A stretch of 64,000 nt of DNA, from NCBI RefSeq assembly GCF_001444425.1, contig NZ_CP013189.1, forward strand, positions 2,232,001 through 2,296,000, given 5' to 3'. Shown one piece after another: positions 27,151 through 35,050 of this stretch. The position numbers were made by a program, and so were the translations under genes. The notes under the pieces are model-generated. The model worked only from the letters and a program-made list of their open reading frames with translations. It was not told the DNA's origin and searched no databases. This DNA is from Pseudohongiella spirulinae. GTDB lineage: Bacteria; Pseudomonadota; Gammaproteobacteria; Pseudomonadales; Pseudohongiellaceae. Every line of letters starts with the position of its first letter. Position 1 is the stretch's first letter.

Positions 27151-28206
27151 ATGAAAGTATTCAAGCAATGTTTAGCCACCGCCGCAGTGATGCTGGCCAG
27201 CAGTGTTGCTCTGGCGCAGAGTGAGGCAACCATTCCGGCCTCAATGCAGGGCACCTATTCGGTATCGTTCCAGATCACGTCAGACGCCAGCAATGCCGCC
27301 AACGCGCCGGTCGCTGATGGCGCAACAGCTGACCTGGTTATAGGTCCAGGCGGCGCCTTGTGTATTGCTGAGTATGTGCTTGCGAATCCAGTCCTGGAAA
27401 ATGACAATCCCTACGAAGCCATCTGGAGCGCGCCGGCACTTAATGTAAAACTGGCCTTGTCTGATATTCAGTCCGGTGACTTCAATGAGCTAAACGTCAT
27501 GACGACTTCAGGTACCTTTCTGGGACAGTTCTCCGGCCAGAAAAGCAGCAACGACACAACCTGTGCATCGCTGGGCACCAGTCCGGCCGATATCAGCTCC
27601 ATCGCCGATGTTTTCAAAATGGCCGAGCAGGCGTACTCGCAATATTTCCCGGCTGATCAGGTGAATAACACCTTTGAGGTCATAGACGGCTACATCGCTC
27701 GCAGCTACCCATCTACCGGCATTTATATCGGCATCAAAGATGGTACCGTGTACGTCCTGGGCGGCGAGTTTGGCGATACGCCGGTGACCGTTGGCAGCGT
27801 AGCCAACACGCTGGCGCAATTGCAAGCTGAAATCAGCGGTGAGCCAGTCACACCTGTTGAAGAACCAACCGTCGATATTCCTGCAGGTGACTACGAACTG
27901 ACTATTTCCGGCACCGTTACTGCTGTGGTGTTCGGCACCAGCACAACCACGCCGTTCTCGCTGAAAATCGACTCCATTGAAGCGCCCTCATCCAGTGATC
28001 TGGATGCGCTGGAGGATGAAGTCAAGAAGGCGCTGGCTGACGCGGATGGCGTTGATGTATCAACCTTCTCCAATTTCACGGTCAGTGAAGTCAGCGTTAC
28101 CGACAGCCGCGTGTTCTTCCGAGCCGAATTCTCGGCAACCACGGTTTCCAGCGGCGTTACGGTCAATCAGTCCTATAACCTGACTTACGAGTACACCAAG
28201 AAGTAA
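27151..28206 (+). CDS. Secreted protein of unknown function
   Basis: A 351-residue protein with a clear signal peptide (MKVFKQCLATAAVMLASSVALA, cut before QSEA), so periplasmic or secreted. AGAGG precedes this ATG. The mature part is acidic and rich in Ser, Thr, Ala and Val, beta-strand prone. Two similar opening segments, GTYSVSFQITSDASNAAN near the N-terminus and DYELTISGTVTAVVFGTST after residue 250, suggest two beta domains joined by a Pro/Glu linker (EPVTPVEEPTVDIP). The last 100 residues contain alternating strands (FSNFTVSEVSVTDSRVFF). I do not recognise the family. A strong intrinsic terminator follows 24 bases after the stop. Confidence 0.75.
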   Translation: MKVFKQCLATAAVMLASSVALAQSEATIPASMQGTYSVSFQITSDASNAANAPVADGATADLVIGPGGALCIAEYVLANPVLENDNPYEAIWSAPALNVKLALSDIQSGDFNELNVMTTSGTFLGQFSGQKSSNDTTCASLGTSPADISSIADVFKMAEQAYSQYFPADQVNNTFEVIDGYIARSYPSTGIYIGIKDGTVYVLGGEFGDTPVTVGSVANTLAQLQAEISGEPVTPVEEPTVDIPAGDYELTISGTVTAVVFGTSTTTPFSLKIDSIEAPSSSDLDALEDEVKKALADADGVDVSTFSNFTVSEVSVTDSRVFFRAEFSATTVSSGVTVNQSYNLTYEYTKK

Positions 28207-28230
28207 GCCTTGTCCCGCTTTGTTCTCGGG

Positions 28231-28261
28231 AAGGCCGCAGCCTGTGCTGCGGCCTTTTTTT
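28231..28261 (+). terminator. Intrinsic terminator after the secreted protein gene
   Basis: AAGGCCGCAG pairs with CTGCGGCCTT around a 6-base loop and is followed directly by a run of seven T. A perfect 10-bp GC-rich stem makes this a strong rho-independent terminator. Confidence 0.92.
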
Positions 28262-28289
28262 ATTGGCGCGCGCAGGCTATGCTTAGCGC

Positions 28290-28703
28290 ATGATGCGGAA
28301 ACTGACAATCCCCCCTTTCATGCTGATCATGAGCCTGTTGATCACACTGGCCCTGCCGTCAATTGCGCGGGCAGAGGCTGAGTCGCTGATTGGCACCTGG
28401 CGTGGCCAGATGACGGCCGCCCGTTACGAACCTGTCGAATTTGTGCTGCATATCAGCAGCACTGCTAACAACGAATCATACCAGGCCTCACTGGATATCC
28501 CGTCCCAGAATCGGGTGGGTTTGCCTGTTGAAACGGTGATTGTTCGAAATGGCCAGATCACCCTTCGACTGCCAGCCCTTCAGGCTGAGTTTTATGGCGA
28601 CCTGATAAGCGAATCTACCGGCCAGGAGATCGTTGCGCTGCAGGGTGACTGGAATCAGTCAGGTGAATACATTCCGCTGCGCTTCGAGAGAGCGCAGCCC
28701 TGA
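28290..28703 (+). CDS. Small exported protein of unknown function
   Basis: A 137-residue protein with a signal peptide (hydrophobic core FMLIMSLLITLALPSIARA, cut before EAES). The mature part begins SLIGTWRGQMTAARYEPVEFVLHI and is beta-rich, resembling lipocalin-like or other small beta-barrel proteins in which GTW opens the first strand, but I cannot name a family. It lies after the terminator and 20 bases before gloA in the same direction, so co-expression with gloA is likely. Two adjacent Met codons at the start are equally possible. Confidence 0.7.
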   Translation: MMRKLTIPPFMLIMSLLITLALPSIARAEAESLIGTWRGQMTAARYEPVEFVLHISSTANNESYQASLDIPSQNRVGLPVETVIVRNGQITLRLPALQAEFYGDLISESTGQEIVALQGDWNQSGEYIPLRFERAQP

Positions 28704-28722
28704 AACTGCACGGAGTCATGTT

Positions 28723-29142
28723 ATGAAGTATCTGCACACCATGGTGCGCGTCAGTAACCTGGACGAATCACTGGATTTTTATTGCAACAAACTGGGGCTG
28801 CAGGAACTTCAGCGCAGAGAAAACGAGCAGGGACGTTTTACTTTGGTGTTTCTTGCAGCCCCCGGCGATGAACATGCGCAAATCGAGCTGACCTGGAACT
28901 GGGACCCGGAAGAATACAGTGAAGGCCGCAACTTCGGCCACCTCGCCTATCGGGTAGATGATATTTACGCCCTGTGCCAGCGATTGATGGATCAGGGCAT
29001 CACCATTAACCGCCCGCCGCGCGATGGTCGTATGGCCTTTATCCGCTCCCCTGACAATATTTCTATAGAACTGTTGCAGGCCGGCGAGCCTCTGGCACCA
29101 GCCGAGCCATGGCAAAGCATGCCCAACACCGGCAAGTGGTGA
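28723..29142 (+). CDS. gloA: Lactoylglutathione lyase (glyoxalase I)
   Basis: A 139-residue metalloenzyme that converts the hemithioacetal of methylglyoxal and glutathione to S-lactoylglutathione. All four metal ligands are in place: H5 (LHTMVRV), E55 (QIELTWNW), H73 (FGHLAYRV) and E116 (SIELLQ), very close to the spacing in the Ni-dependent E. coli enzyme. Two GloA beta-alpha-beta modules cover the chain. GGAG lies 9 bases upstream of the ATG; a nearer upstream ATG at 28718 is out of frame. folD follows 67 bases downstream. Confidence 0.95.
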   Translation: MKYLHTMVRVSNLDESLDFYCNKLGLQELQRRENEQGRFTLVFLAAPGDEHAQIELTWNWDPEEYSEGRNFGHLAYRVDDIYALCQRLMDQGITINRPPRDGRMAFIRSPDNISIELLQAGEPLAPAEPWQSMPNTGKW

Positions 29143-29209
29143 TCGACATTCGCTTGAGACCACTTCCCTGTCTCGTTTATGATTGCGTCCTTTACCAGCA
29201 GGGGACCAG

Positions 29210-30100
29210 ATGATGCAGTTACTCGACGGCAAGCAGACCGCAGAGACCATTAAAACTGAGATAGCGCAACAGGTTGAGCTAATCAAGGCAACTGGCGGCA
29301 AAATCCCTCATCTGGCCGCCATCCTGGTCGGCAACGACGGTGCCAGCGAAACTTACGTAAACAGCAAAGTGGCCGACTGCAAGCAAGTGGGTTTTGACTC
29401 CACACTGATTCGTTTGCCTGCTGATGTGTCAGAGGACGAGCTGCTTGCTCAGGTCGACAAGCTGAACAGCGACGATGACATCGACGGCTTCATCGTTCAG
29501 GTACCCCTGCCCGCTCACATCGACGAAACGCGCGTGACACTGGCCATCGATCCGGCCAAAGACGTAGACGGCTTCTCTCCGACCAACGTGGGCCGTATGT
29601 GTCTTGGACTGCCAACCTTTATCTCAGCCACGCCCAACGGCATCATGGAACTGCTCGCCCGCTATCAGGTGAAAACCAGCGGCAAGCACTGCGTGGTTGT
29701 TGGTCGCAGCAATATTGTTGGCACCCCCATGTCGATTCTGATGTCACGTAACAGCAACCCTGGCAATGCCACGGTGACACTGGTGCATAGCCGCACACCC
29801 AATATGGCCGAGGTCTGCCGCAGCGCTGATATTCTGATTGTAGCCATTGGCAAACCTGACTTTATTACTGGCGATATGGTCAAAGAAGGCGCCACCGTCA
29901 TTGATGTGGGCATTACCCGTCTGCCCGACAGCTCGCGCGCCAGCGGCTTCCGGCTGACCGGCGATGTGGACTTTACTTCCGTCAGTCCCAAATGTGCCTT
30001 TATCACGCCTGTTCCCGGTGGCGTTGGCCCCATGACCCGCGCATCCCTGCTGCAGAATACCCTTAAAGCCCAGAACCTGCGTCAGCAATTCAAGGATTAA
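29210..30100 (+). CDS. folD: Bifunctional methylenetetrahydrofolate dehydrogenase/cyclohydrolase
   Basis: A 296-residue enzyme interconverting 5,10-methylene-THF and 10-formyl-THF with NADP+. Motifs are [12 protein letters not shown] (catalytic Tyr and Lys), [27 protein letters not shown], the nucleotide loop [10 protein letters not shown], and [10 protein letters not shown] near the end. Several features, SETYV instead of Sxx[12 protein letters not shown], an extra loop in [13 protein letters not shown], and [13 protein letters not shown], recall Bacteroidota FolD rather than the usual proteobacterial form; this is from memory. Two adjacent ATG codons (29210, 29213) follow AGGGGA. The aminotransferase gene begins 2 bases after the stop. 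It relates functionally to purU at 26 kb, although not in the same unit. Confidence 0.95.
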   Translation: MMQLLDGKQTAETIKTEIAQQVELIKATGGKIPHLAAILVGNDGASETYVNSKVADCKQVGFDSTLIRLPADVSEDELLAQVDKLNSDDDIDGFIVQVPLPAHIDETRVTLAIDPAKDVDGFSPTNVGRMCLGLPTFISATPNGIMELLARYQVKTSGKHCVVVGRSNIVGTPMSILMSRNSNPGNATVTLVHSRTPNMAEVCRSADILIVAIGKPDFITGDMVKEGATVIDVGITRLPDSSRASGFRLTGDVDFTSVSPKCAFITPVPGGVGPMTRASLLQNTLKAQNLRQQFKD

Positions 30101-30102
30101 TT

Positions 30103-31299
30103 ATGTTCGAGAACATCAAGAACCTGCCCGCTGACCCCATTCTGGGCCTCATGGCTGCATATCGTAAAGACAACAATCCGCACAAAGTTGATCTGGGCGT
30201 GGGTGTCTACAAGGATGAAGAGGGGCGCACCCCGGTGATGAGAGCCGTAAAAGCGGCTGAACATCATTTATTGGCCACGCAGGACTCAAAAACCTACGTC
30301 GCTCCAGCCGGTCAGGACAGTTTTAACCATCACATTGCGAACCTGGTGTTCGGCAAGCGCCTGAATACTGAACTGGGGGGGCGACGGGTCACTTTCCAGA
30401 CACCCGGCGGTTGCGGAGGGCTGAGACTGGCGGCTGAATTCGTTCAGAAAGTCAGACCCGGTGCCAGAATACTGGTCAGCGATCCGACCTGGGCCAACCA
30501 TATTCCACTACTGGGTGATGCAGGCTTGCGGATTGAAACCTATCCGTATTACGACAAGGTAAATCATGGCATTCGCTTCGATCAGATGATGGATGCTCTG
30601 AGCAAAGCTGGATCTGATGACCTGGTGCTGCTGCACGGCTGCTGTCACAACCCTTGCGGAGCAGATCTGACCCAGCAGCAATGGCAAGCGGTCACTGAGC
30701 TGGCACTGCAAAACGGGTTCACACCATTTATCGACATGGCCTATCAGGGCCTGGGCGATGGCCTGGACGAAGACGCTTATGGCGTGCGCCTGATGGCGGA
30801 GTCTCTGTCCGAGCTGATCGTCGTCAGCTCCTGCTCAAAGAACTTTGGACTGTATCGAGAGCGAACCGGCGCGCTGAGCCTGATAACCGGCACCCAAAAT
30901 GCCACAGCAGCAGCGGCCAGCCAGATTGCAGCCACCGCCCGGGGCATGTACTCAATGCCACCGGATCATGGCGCCGCCGTAGTTGCCACTATTCTGGAGG
31001 ATCAGGCACTGAATAACGATTGGCAGGCGGAATTGCAGCAAGTGCGCAGCCGAATCAATGATCTTAGAGGTGCACTGGTCAAAGCAATCGCCGAACAGGG
31101 AGTCGATCAAGATTTCAGTTTTATACAGGCAGAAAAAGGCATGTTTTCCTTCCTGGGCCTGTCTGTTGATCAGGTTCATCGGCTGGTGAACGACTACAGC
31201 ATTTATCTGGTTGATTCCAGCCGTATCAATATAGCTGGTATCAATCACAATAATCTGCCTTACCTGGCGAGCAGCATCGCCACGGTACTGAAAGACTAA
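30103..31299 (+). CDS. Aspartate/aromatic amino acid aminotransferase (class I)
   Basis: A 398-residue PLP enzyme of the AspC/TyrB group, transferring amino groups between aspartate or aromatic amino acids and 2-oxoglutarate. Visible sites: VSDPTWANH, D211 and Y214 in FIDMAYQG, the PLP lysine K246 in SSCSKNFGLY, and R254 shortly after. Two otherwise well-conserved spots differ from E. coli: GGCGGLR in place of GGSGAL, and HNPCG where HNPTG is usual, so Thr is replaced by Cys next to the cofactor-binding Asn. The gene starts 2 bases after folD and is surely co-transcribed. A hairpin follows the stop. Confidence 0.92.
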   Translation: MFENIKNLPADPILGLMAAYRKDNNPHKVDLGVGVYKDEEGRTPVMRAVKAAEHHLLATQDSKTYVAPAGQDSFNHHIANLVFGKRLNTELGGRRVTFQTPGGCGGLRLAAEFVQKVRPGARILVSDPTWANHIPLLGDAGLRIETYPYYDKVNHGIRFDQMMDALSKAGSDDLVLLHGCCHNPCGADLTQQQWQAVTELALQNGFTPFIDMAYQGLGDGLDEDAYGVRLMAESLSELIVVSSCSKNFGLYRERTGALSLITGTQNATAAAASQIAATARGMYSMPPDHGAAVVATILEDQALNNDWQAELQQVRSRINDLRGALVKAIAEQGVDQDFSFIQAEKGMFSFLGLSVDQVHRLVNDYSIYLVDSSRINIAGINHNNLPYLASSIATVLKD

Positions 31300-31331
31300 G
31301 CTGTTCTGAAAGGCCAAGAGACTGCAGGAAA

Positions 31332-31366
31332 TTGGCCCGGCTGACTGTTACAGGTCACCGGGCCAA
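31332..31366. terminator. Hairpin between convergent aminotransferase and usp genes
   Basis: TTGGCCCGG pairs with CCGGGCCAA (9 bp), extended inwards by TGAC/GTCA around a short loop. It lies 32 bases after the aminotransferase stop and 6 bases beyond the usp stop. T-runs are weak on both strands (AATTTCC on the minus strand), so termination is likely but not certain. Confidence 0.6.
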
Positions 31367-31372
31367 CAGAAT

Positions 31373-31810
31373 TCACACCCGGATGGTCAGCACATCGCAG
31401 TGAATGCCATGCAGGACCGCATTGGCAGTAGAACCGAGCACCGCCCGGACCGGGTTGTGGCCGTGACTGCCAATGACCAGCAGGTCCGTCTTTAGAGACT
31501 CAGTCAGCTTCTTGATTTCAGTGGCCGGTTTGCCACGTAAAAAATGCAGTTTGTCCTCACCAACTGATGGAGAGCGTTGCGCCATGGCTGCCTTCATTTT
31601 GTCAGCCACCTGCGCCTGGTGCTCTTTCTGGACTTTCTCAAAATCAGCCATATTCAACTCAAAAGAGTAACTGCCCAGCAGTGGTTCAAACACCAGCACC
31701 ACATTCAGGTCGGCGCCGTTATCACTGGCGATGGCGACTGCTTTGTCGATAATTTTATCTGACTCTTCCGAACCATCTACAGCAACGAGCACGTTCTTGT
31801 ATCCAGCCAT
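31373..31810 (-). CDS. Universal stress protein (UspA family)
   Basis: A 145-residue single-domain Usp. It opens with VLVAVDGSEESDKIIDKAV and ends with the ATP-binding motif GSHGHNPVRAVLGSTANAVL (G-2x-G-9x-G-S/T), so it is of the nucleotide-binding type. Such proteins support survival during starvation, oxygen limitation or oxidative stress. The ribosome site is GGGAG. A sigma-70-like promoter (31883-31855) lies upstream, with a perfect FNR/Anr-type palindrome a further 38 bases away; in Pseudomonas several usp genes are Anr-controlled, so the same may hold here. Confidence 0.92.
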   Translation of the reverse strand: MAGYKNVLVAVDGSEESDKIIDKAVAIASDNGADLNVVLVFEPLLGSYSFELNMADFEKVQKEHQAQVADKMKAAMAQRSPSVGEDKLHFLRGKPATEIKKLTESLKTDLLVIGSHGHNPVRAVLGSTANAVLHGIHCDVLTIRV

Positions 31811-31854
31811 TTTTGCTCTCCCATATTGTTATCCGCATCGTACGGTCTGACAGC

Positions 31855-31883
31855 ATCATAGTGAAAAGTTTGAGGTCGATCAA
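31855..31883 (-). promoter_or_regulatory. Candidate sigma-70 promoter of the usp gene
   Basis: On the minus strand TTGATC (31883-31878) and TATGAT (31860-31855) are separated by 17 bases. The expected start of transcription near 31848 leaves a leader of about 38 bases and places the FNR-type site centred near -80, close to the -82 position known for class I FNR activation. Confidence 0.5.
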
Positions 31884-31920
31884 TCAATCATCGCGTGCAA
31901 TGCTCATTGACAGAAATCAC

Positions 31921-31934
31921 TTGATTCAAATCAA
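31921..31934. promoter_or_regulatory. Perfect FNR/Anr-type binding site
   Basis: TTGATTCAAATCAA matches the consensus TTGATnnnnATCAA at all ten fixed positions. It lies between the divergent usp gene and the 37-residue peptide gene. Towards the peptide gene it would be centred at -41.5 if transcription began at 31969, the class II arrangement, though the -10 there (CAGGAT) is poor. Confidence 0.8.
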
Positions 31935-32009
31935 GTTATACCTGCCCTGTCTGCCTCAGGATTGCCATCACAATAGTTCCGGCAATCTGACAACCCCAGG
32001 AGACAGACA

Positions 32010-32123
32010 ATGGAAGACAAAATGGTCGTTCGTAACATGAGCATAGCAATTGGCGTGATAGCACTGGTCGCTATTGCCCTGATCACCGTTTCAACCATCA
32101 TCGGCAACAGCGCCGGCATGTAA
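32010..32123 (+). CDS. 37-residue single-span membrane peptide
   Basis: A short open frame with AGGAG 7 bases before its ATG. The product has a charged N-terminus (MEDKMVVRN), one hydrophobic span of about 20 residues (MSIAIGVIALVAIALITVST) and a short tail (IIGNSAGM). It has no close neighbours in frame, sits downstream of the FNR-type site, and is followed by a hairpin at 32142-32167, so it looks like a unit of its own. Small membrane peptides of this shape often modulate a larger membrane complex such as a cytochrome oxidase or transporter. I do not recognise the family; no partner is visible in the window. Confidence 0.65.
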   Translation: MEDKMVVRNMSIAIGVIALVAIALITVSTIIGNSAGM

Positions 32124-32141
32124 GGCTACACATCTTCAGCT

Positions 32142-32167
32142 GCCCCGTCCTGACCCGGGTACGGGGC
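32142..32167. terminator. Hairpin between the 37-residue peptide gene and DAHP synthase gene
   Basis: GCCCCGT pairs with ACGGGGC, with CCCGGG inside the 12-base loop. It lies 18 bases after the peptide stop and 15 bases beyond the convergent DAHP synthase stop. No proper T-run follows, so the terminator role is tentative. Confidence 0.45.
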
Positions 32168-32182
32168 GTTGTCGCTGGAGTC

Positions 32183-33262
32183 TCACTCCCGGTGTCGTGT
32201 CGGCAGGACAGATCTGAGTTTCGCGGCGGTTTCCCGTAATGCGTTTTCGGTTGATTGCCAGTCGATACAGGCATCCGTAATAGATACACCGTACTGAATT
32301 TCTTCCAGATCATCCGGAATGGGCTGATTACCGGCATTGATATTGCTCTCCAGCATCACACCCATAATTGACTGATTGCCTGCCACAATTTGCTCTGTCA
32401 CGTCCTTCAGAACATCTAACTGACGTTCATGTTGTTTGTTGGAATTACCATGACTGCAATCAATCATGATATTCAGAGGCAATGCCGCTTTATGCAATTC
32501 TTCCTCGCAGGCTTTGACCGCTTCGGCATGGTAGTTAGGCTGTTTGCCGCCACGCAGAATGACATGGCAATGCGGATTGCCGGAGGTCCGGAAAGCAGCC
32601 ACTTTGCCGCCTTCAGTAACACTGATAAAGGTATTAACAGCAGACGCCGCGCGAATGGCATTAACGGCAACTGACAGGGTACCATCCACATTATTCTTGA
32701 ATCCCACTGCCGAAGAAATGCCACTGGACAGTTTGCGATGCGTGGGTGATTCGGTGGTTCGGGCGCCAATGGCGGTCCAGCTCACAAGATCCTGCAGATA
32801 CTGGGGCGATATCAGATCAAGCGCCTCTACACCAATCGGCAAACCCAGCTCGTTAATATCAATCATCAGTTGGCGGCCAATTCTCAGGCCATGCTCTATG
32901 CGGTGACTGCCATCCAGATGAGGATCATAAATAAGACCTTCCCAGCCGACCGTCGTGCGTGGCTTTTCAAAGTAGACCCGCATGACAATCATCAGTGTAT
33001 CTTTCAGTTCATCTGCCAGCACTTTCAGACGGCGCGCATAATCCATGGCCAGCGCCGGGTCATGAATTGAACAGGGACCAACAATCACCAGCAGCCGGTG
33101 ATCTTTGTGTTCCAGTATGCCTTTGACACTCCTGTGTCCATATAACACTGTATCCAGGGCAGTGCCCCGCAAAGGCATGGATTTCTTAAGTTCGGCCGGT
33201 GAAGGCAACTCCTCGCAGGCAATGATATGTAAATTATCGACTTCGGCGGTGCGCTTGCTCAT
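32183..33262 (-). CDS. 3-deoxy-7-phosphoheptulonate (DAHP) synthase, class I
   Basis: A 359-residue enzyme joining phosphoenolpyruvate and erythrose 4-phosphate, the first step of the shikimate pathway. Class I (AroFGH) motifs are visible: VIVGPCSIHDP, VMRVYFEKPRTTVGWEGL, SWTAIGARTTESPTHR, VGFKNNVDGT, CHVILRGG, and MIDCSHGNSNK. Which of the three aromatic amino acids inhibits it cannot be decided; the loop SVTEGGKVAAFRTSGNPHC differs from E. coli AroG. I start at the ATG giving MSKRTAEV; the upstream sequence has no good ribosome site. It stands alone between murJ and the small peptide gene. Confidence 0.94.
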   Translation of the reverse strand: MSKRTAEVDNLHIIACEELPSPAELKKSMPLRGTALDTVLYGHRSVKGILEHKDHRLLVIVGPCSIHDPALAMDYARRLKVLADELKDTLMIVMRVYFEKPRTTVGWEGLIYDPHLDGSHRIEHGLRIGRQLMIDINELGLPIGVEALDLISPQYLQDLVSWTAIGARTTESPTHRKLSSGISSAVGFKNNVDGTLSVAVNAIRAASAVNTFISVTEGGKVAAFRTSGNPHCHVILRGGKQPNYHAEAVKACEEELHKAALPLNIMIDCSHGNSNKQHERQLDVLKDVTEQIVAGNQSIMGVMLESNINAGNQPIPDDLEEIQYGVSITDACIDWQSTENALRETAAKLRSVLPTRHRE

Positions 33263-33330
33263 AAATCTGATCTCATGGTTGGAACATCTTGCCATCTGCT
33301 ACTGCATTCTGGTGTCACCTGCCTCACGAT

Positions 33331-34929
33331 TCAAGCCTGGCGCCGGAAATCTCCCGCTCGCATGCCGCTCAGCAGCAATGTCCCAGCGTATACCAACATA
33401 CCACCAAAACACAGCAGACCCATCATCCACACCTGGCGCCAGGTCGACCAGTCCAGCCAGTCCCGCCAGTCTCCGGCCAGCCAGATGAGAAACAGACTCA
33501 TAACGACATTGGCTACAGTCACCCGTGCGCTGAACAAAGCCCAGCCCGGCTGAAATTGAAACACACCCGCTTTCTTGAGGCCGACCCAGAGCATACCCGC
33601 ATTGAGGAACGCTGCCAGTGATGTCGCCAGCGCCAGACCTGTATGCGCCATCTGCAGGCCAAACACCAGGATCACGTTCAGGATCATATTAACAATCATG
33701 GCGATGATGCCGATGCGCACCGGCGTGCGTGTATCCTGGCGGGAATAGAAACCCGGCGCGAACACCTTGATCGCCATGAAGGCCACCAGACCCAGAGAGT
33801 AGGCCTGCAGGCTCCGGGTCACTTGCACAACATCTTCAGTGACAAAGTTATCGCCGTGAAACAGCGTAATAATCATCGGTTCGGACAACAGAACCAGAGC
33901 CAGACTGGCTGGCAGAGCGATCAGCAGGATCAGACGAAAAGCCCAATCCAGCAATGCCGCAAACGCTTCAGCAGACTGCTCAGCATGACGGCGAGACAGG
34001 CTGGGCAGAACTACCGTTGCAACTGCCACCGCGAATATACCCAGCGGCAGATCCATCAACCGCTCCGAGAAATAAAGCCAGGAGACACTACCAGCAACCA
34101 GCAAAGAAGCGATAAACGTATCAAACAAGAGATTAATCTGGCTGACGGATACGCCAAACATGGCTGGAATCATCAGCCTGATAATGCGACCGACGCCTTC
34201 ATGGCCGCGTTTGATGACAGGTTTCGGCATTAGCTGCAGACGAATCAGAAACGGTAATTGAAAGAGCAGTTGACTGATGCCGGCTATCAGAACACCCCAG
34301 GCCAGCGCCACTTCCGGTCTGGAAAAATACGGACTAAGCAACAGAGCCGATGCTATCAATGACAGATTCAGTAAGGCTGGTGTGAGCGCTGGCACGGCAA
34401 ACCTGTCATAACTGTTCAGAATGGAACCGGCGAAGGCGGTCAGGGAAATCAACAGCAGATAGGGAAAGGTAATGCGCAGCATGTGCACAAACAGATCAAA
34501 CTTTTCCGGATCAGCCGTAAACCCATAAGCAATCGGCAAGGCCACCAGCGGCGCTGCCAACACCACTGCGAGCGTAATCAGCAGCAGAACTGAGCCAAGA
34601 TAGCCGGCCACAGCATTGACCAGCTCCTGTACCTGCGCCAGCGAACGCTGGCTGCGGTATTCTGACAGCACCGGCACAAAGGCCTGGTTAAACGCACCCT
34701 CGGCGAAAAGACGGCGCAGGAAGTTCGGTATCTTGAATGCCAGAAAGAAAGCATCGGCACCATCACCTGGACCAAATACGCGGGCCAGCACGATATCGCG
34801 GACCAGCCCAAGAACGCGCGACACTGATGTCATGCTACCAGTAACAGCACTGGCTCGCAGCAGGCCACGTGGCCGCGGCTTCACCTGAGAGCCCGATGGC
34901 TGTTGCTTGTCTGCCGGATCCTGTGTCAA
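33331..34929 (-). CDS. murJ: Lipid II flippase MurJ
   Basis: A 532-residue membrane protein with about 14 spans. The N-terminal block SVSRVLGLVRDIVLARVFGPGDGADAFFLAFKIPNFLRRLFAEGAF is the MurJ/MviN signature, including the Arg residues of the central cavity. MurJ moves lipid-linked peptidoglycan precursors to the periplasmic face of the inner membrane. In many Gammaproteobacteria murJ is close to rpsT, as here (about 2 kb away) but separated by the Nramp-like and dps genes. The start lies 22 bases inside the region upstream of the divergent Nramp-like gene. Confidence 0.95.
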   Translation of the reverse strand: MTQDPADKQQPSGSQVKPRPRGLLRASAVTGSMTSVSRVLGLVRDIVLARVFGPGDGADAFFLAFKIPNFLRRLFAEGAFNQAFVPVLSEYRSQRSLAQVQELVNAVAGYLGSVLLLITLAVVLAAPLVALPIAYGFTADPEKFDLFVHMLRITFPYLLLISLTAFAGSILNSYDRFAVPALTPALLNLSLIASALLLSPYFSRPEVALAWGVLIAGISQLLFQLPFLIRLQLMPKPVIKRGHEGVGRIIRLMIPAMFGVSVSQINLLFDTFIASLLVAGSVSWLYFSERLMDLPLGIFAVAVATVVLPSLSRRHAEQSAEAFAALLDWAFRLILLIALPASLALVLLSEPMIITLFHGDNFVTEDVVQVTRSLQAYSLGLVAFMAIKVFAPGFYSRQDTRTPVRIGIIAMIVNMILNVILVFGLQMAHTGLALATSLAAFLNAGMLWVGLKKAGVFQFQPGWALFSARVTVANVVMSLFLIWLAGDWRDWLDWSTWRQVWMMGLLCFGGMLVYAGTLLLSGMRAGDFRRQA

Positions 34930-35050
34930 AGCGTTTGCATTCCCGTCAAGTCTGTACCCGCGACCGGCATTCTATTATGCTGCGCGTGGCGTATTATCGC
35001 AGTTTCACAAAAAAATGCAGGTTATAAACTCTACTGGCAGAATAACAATT

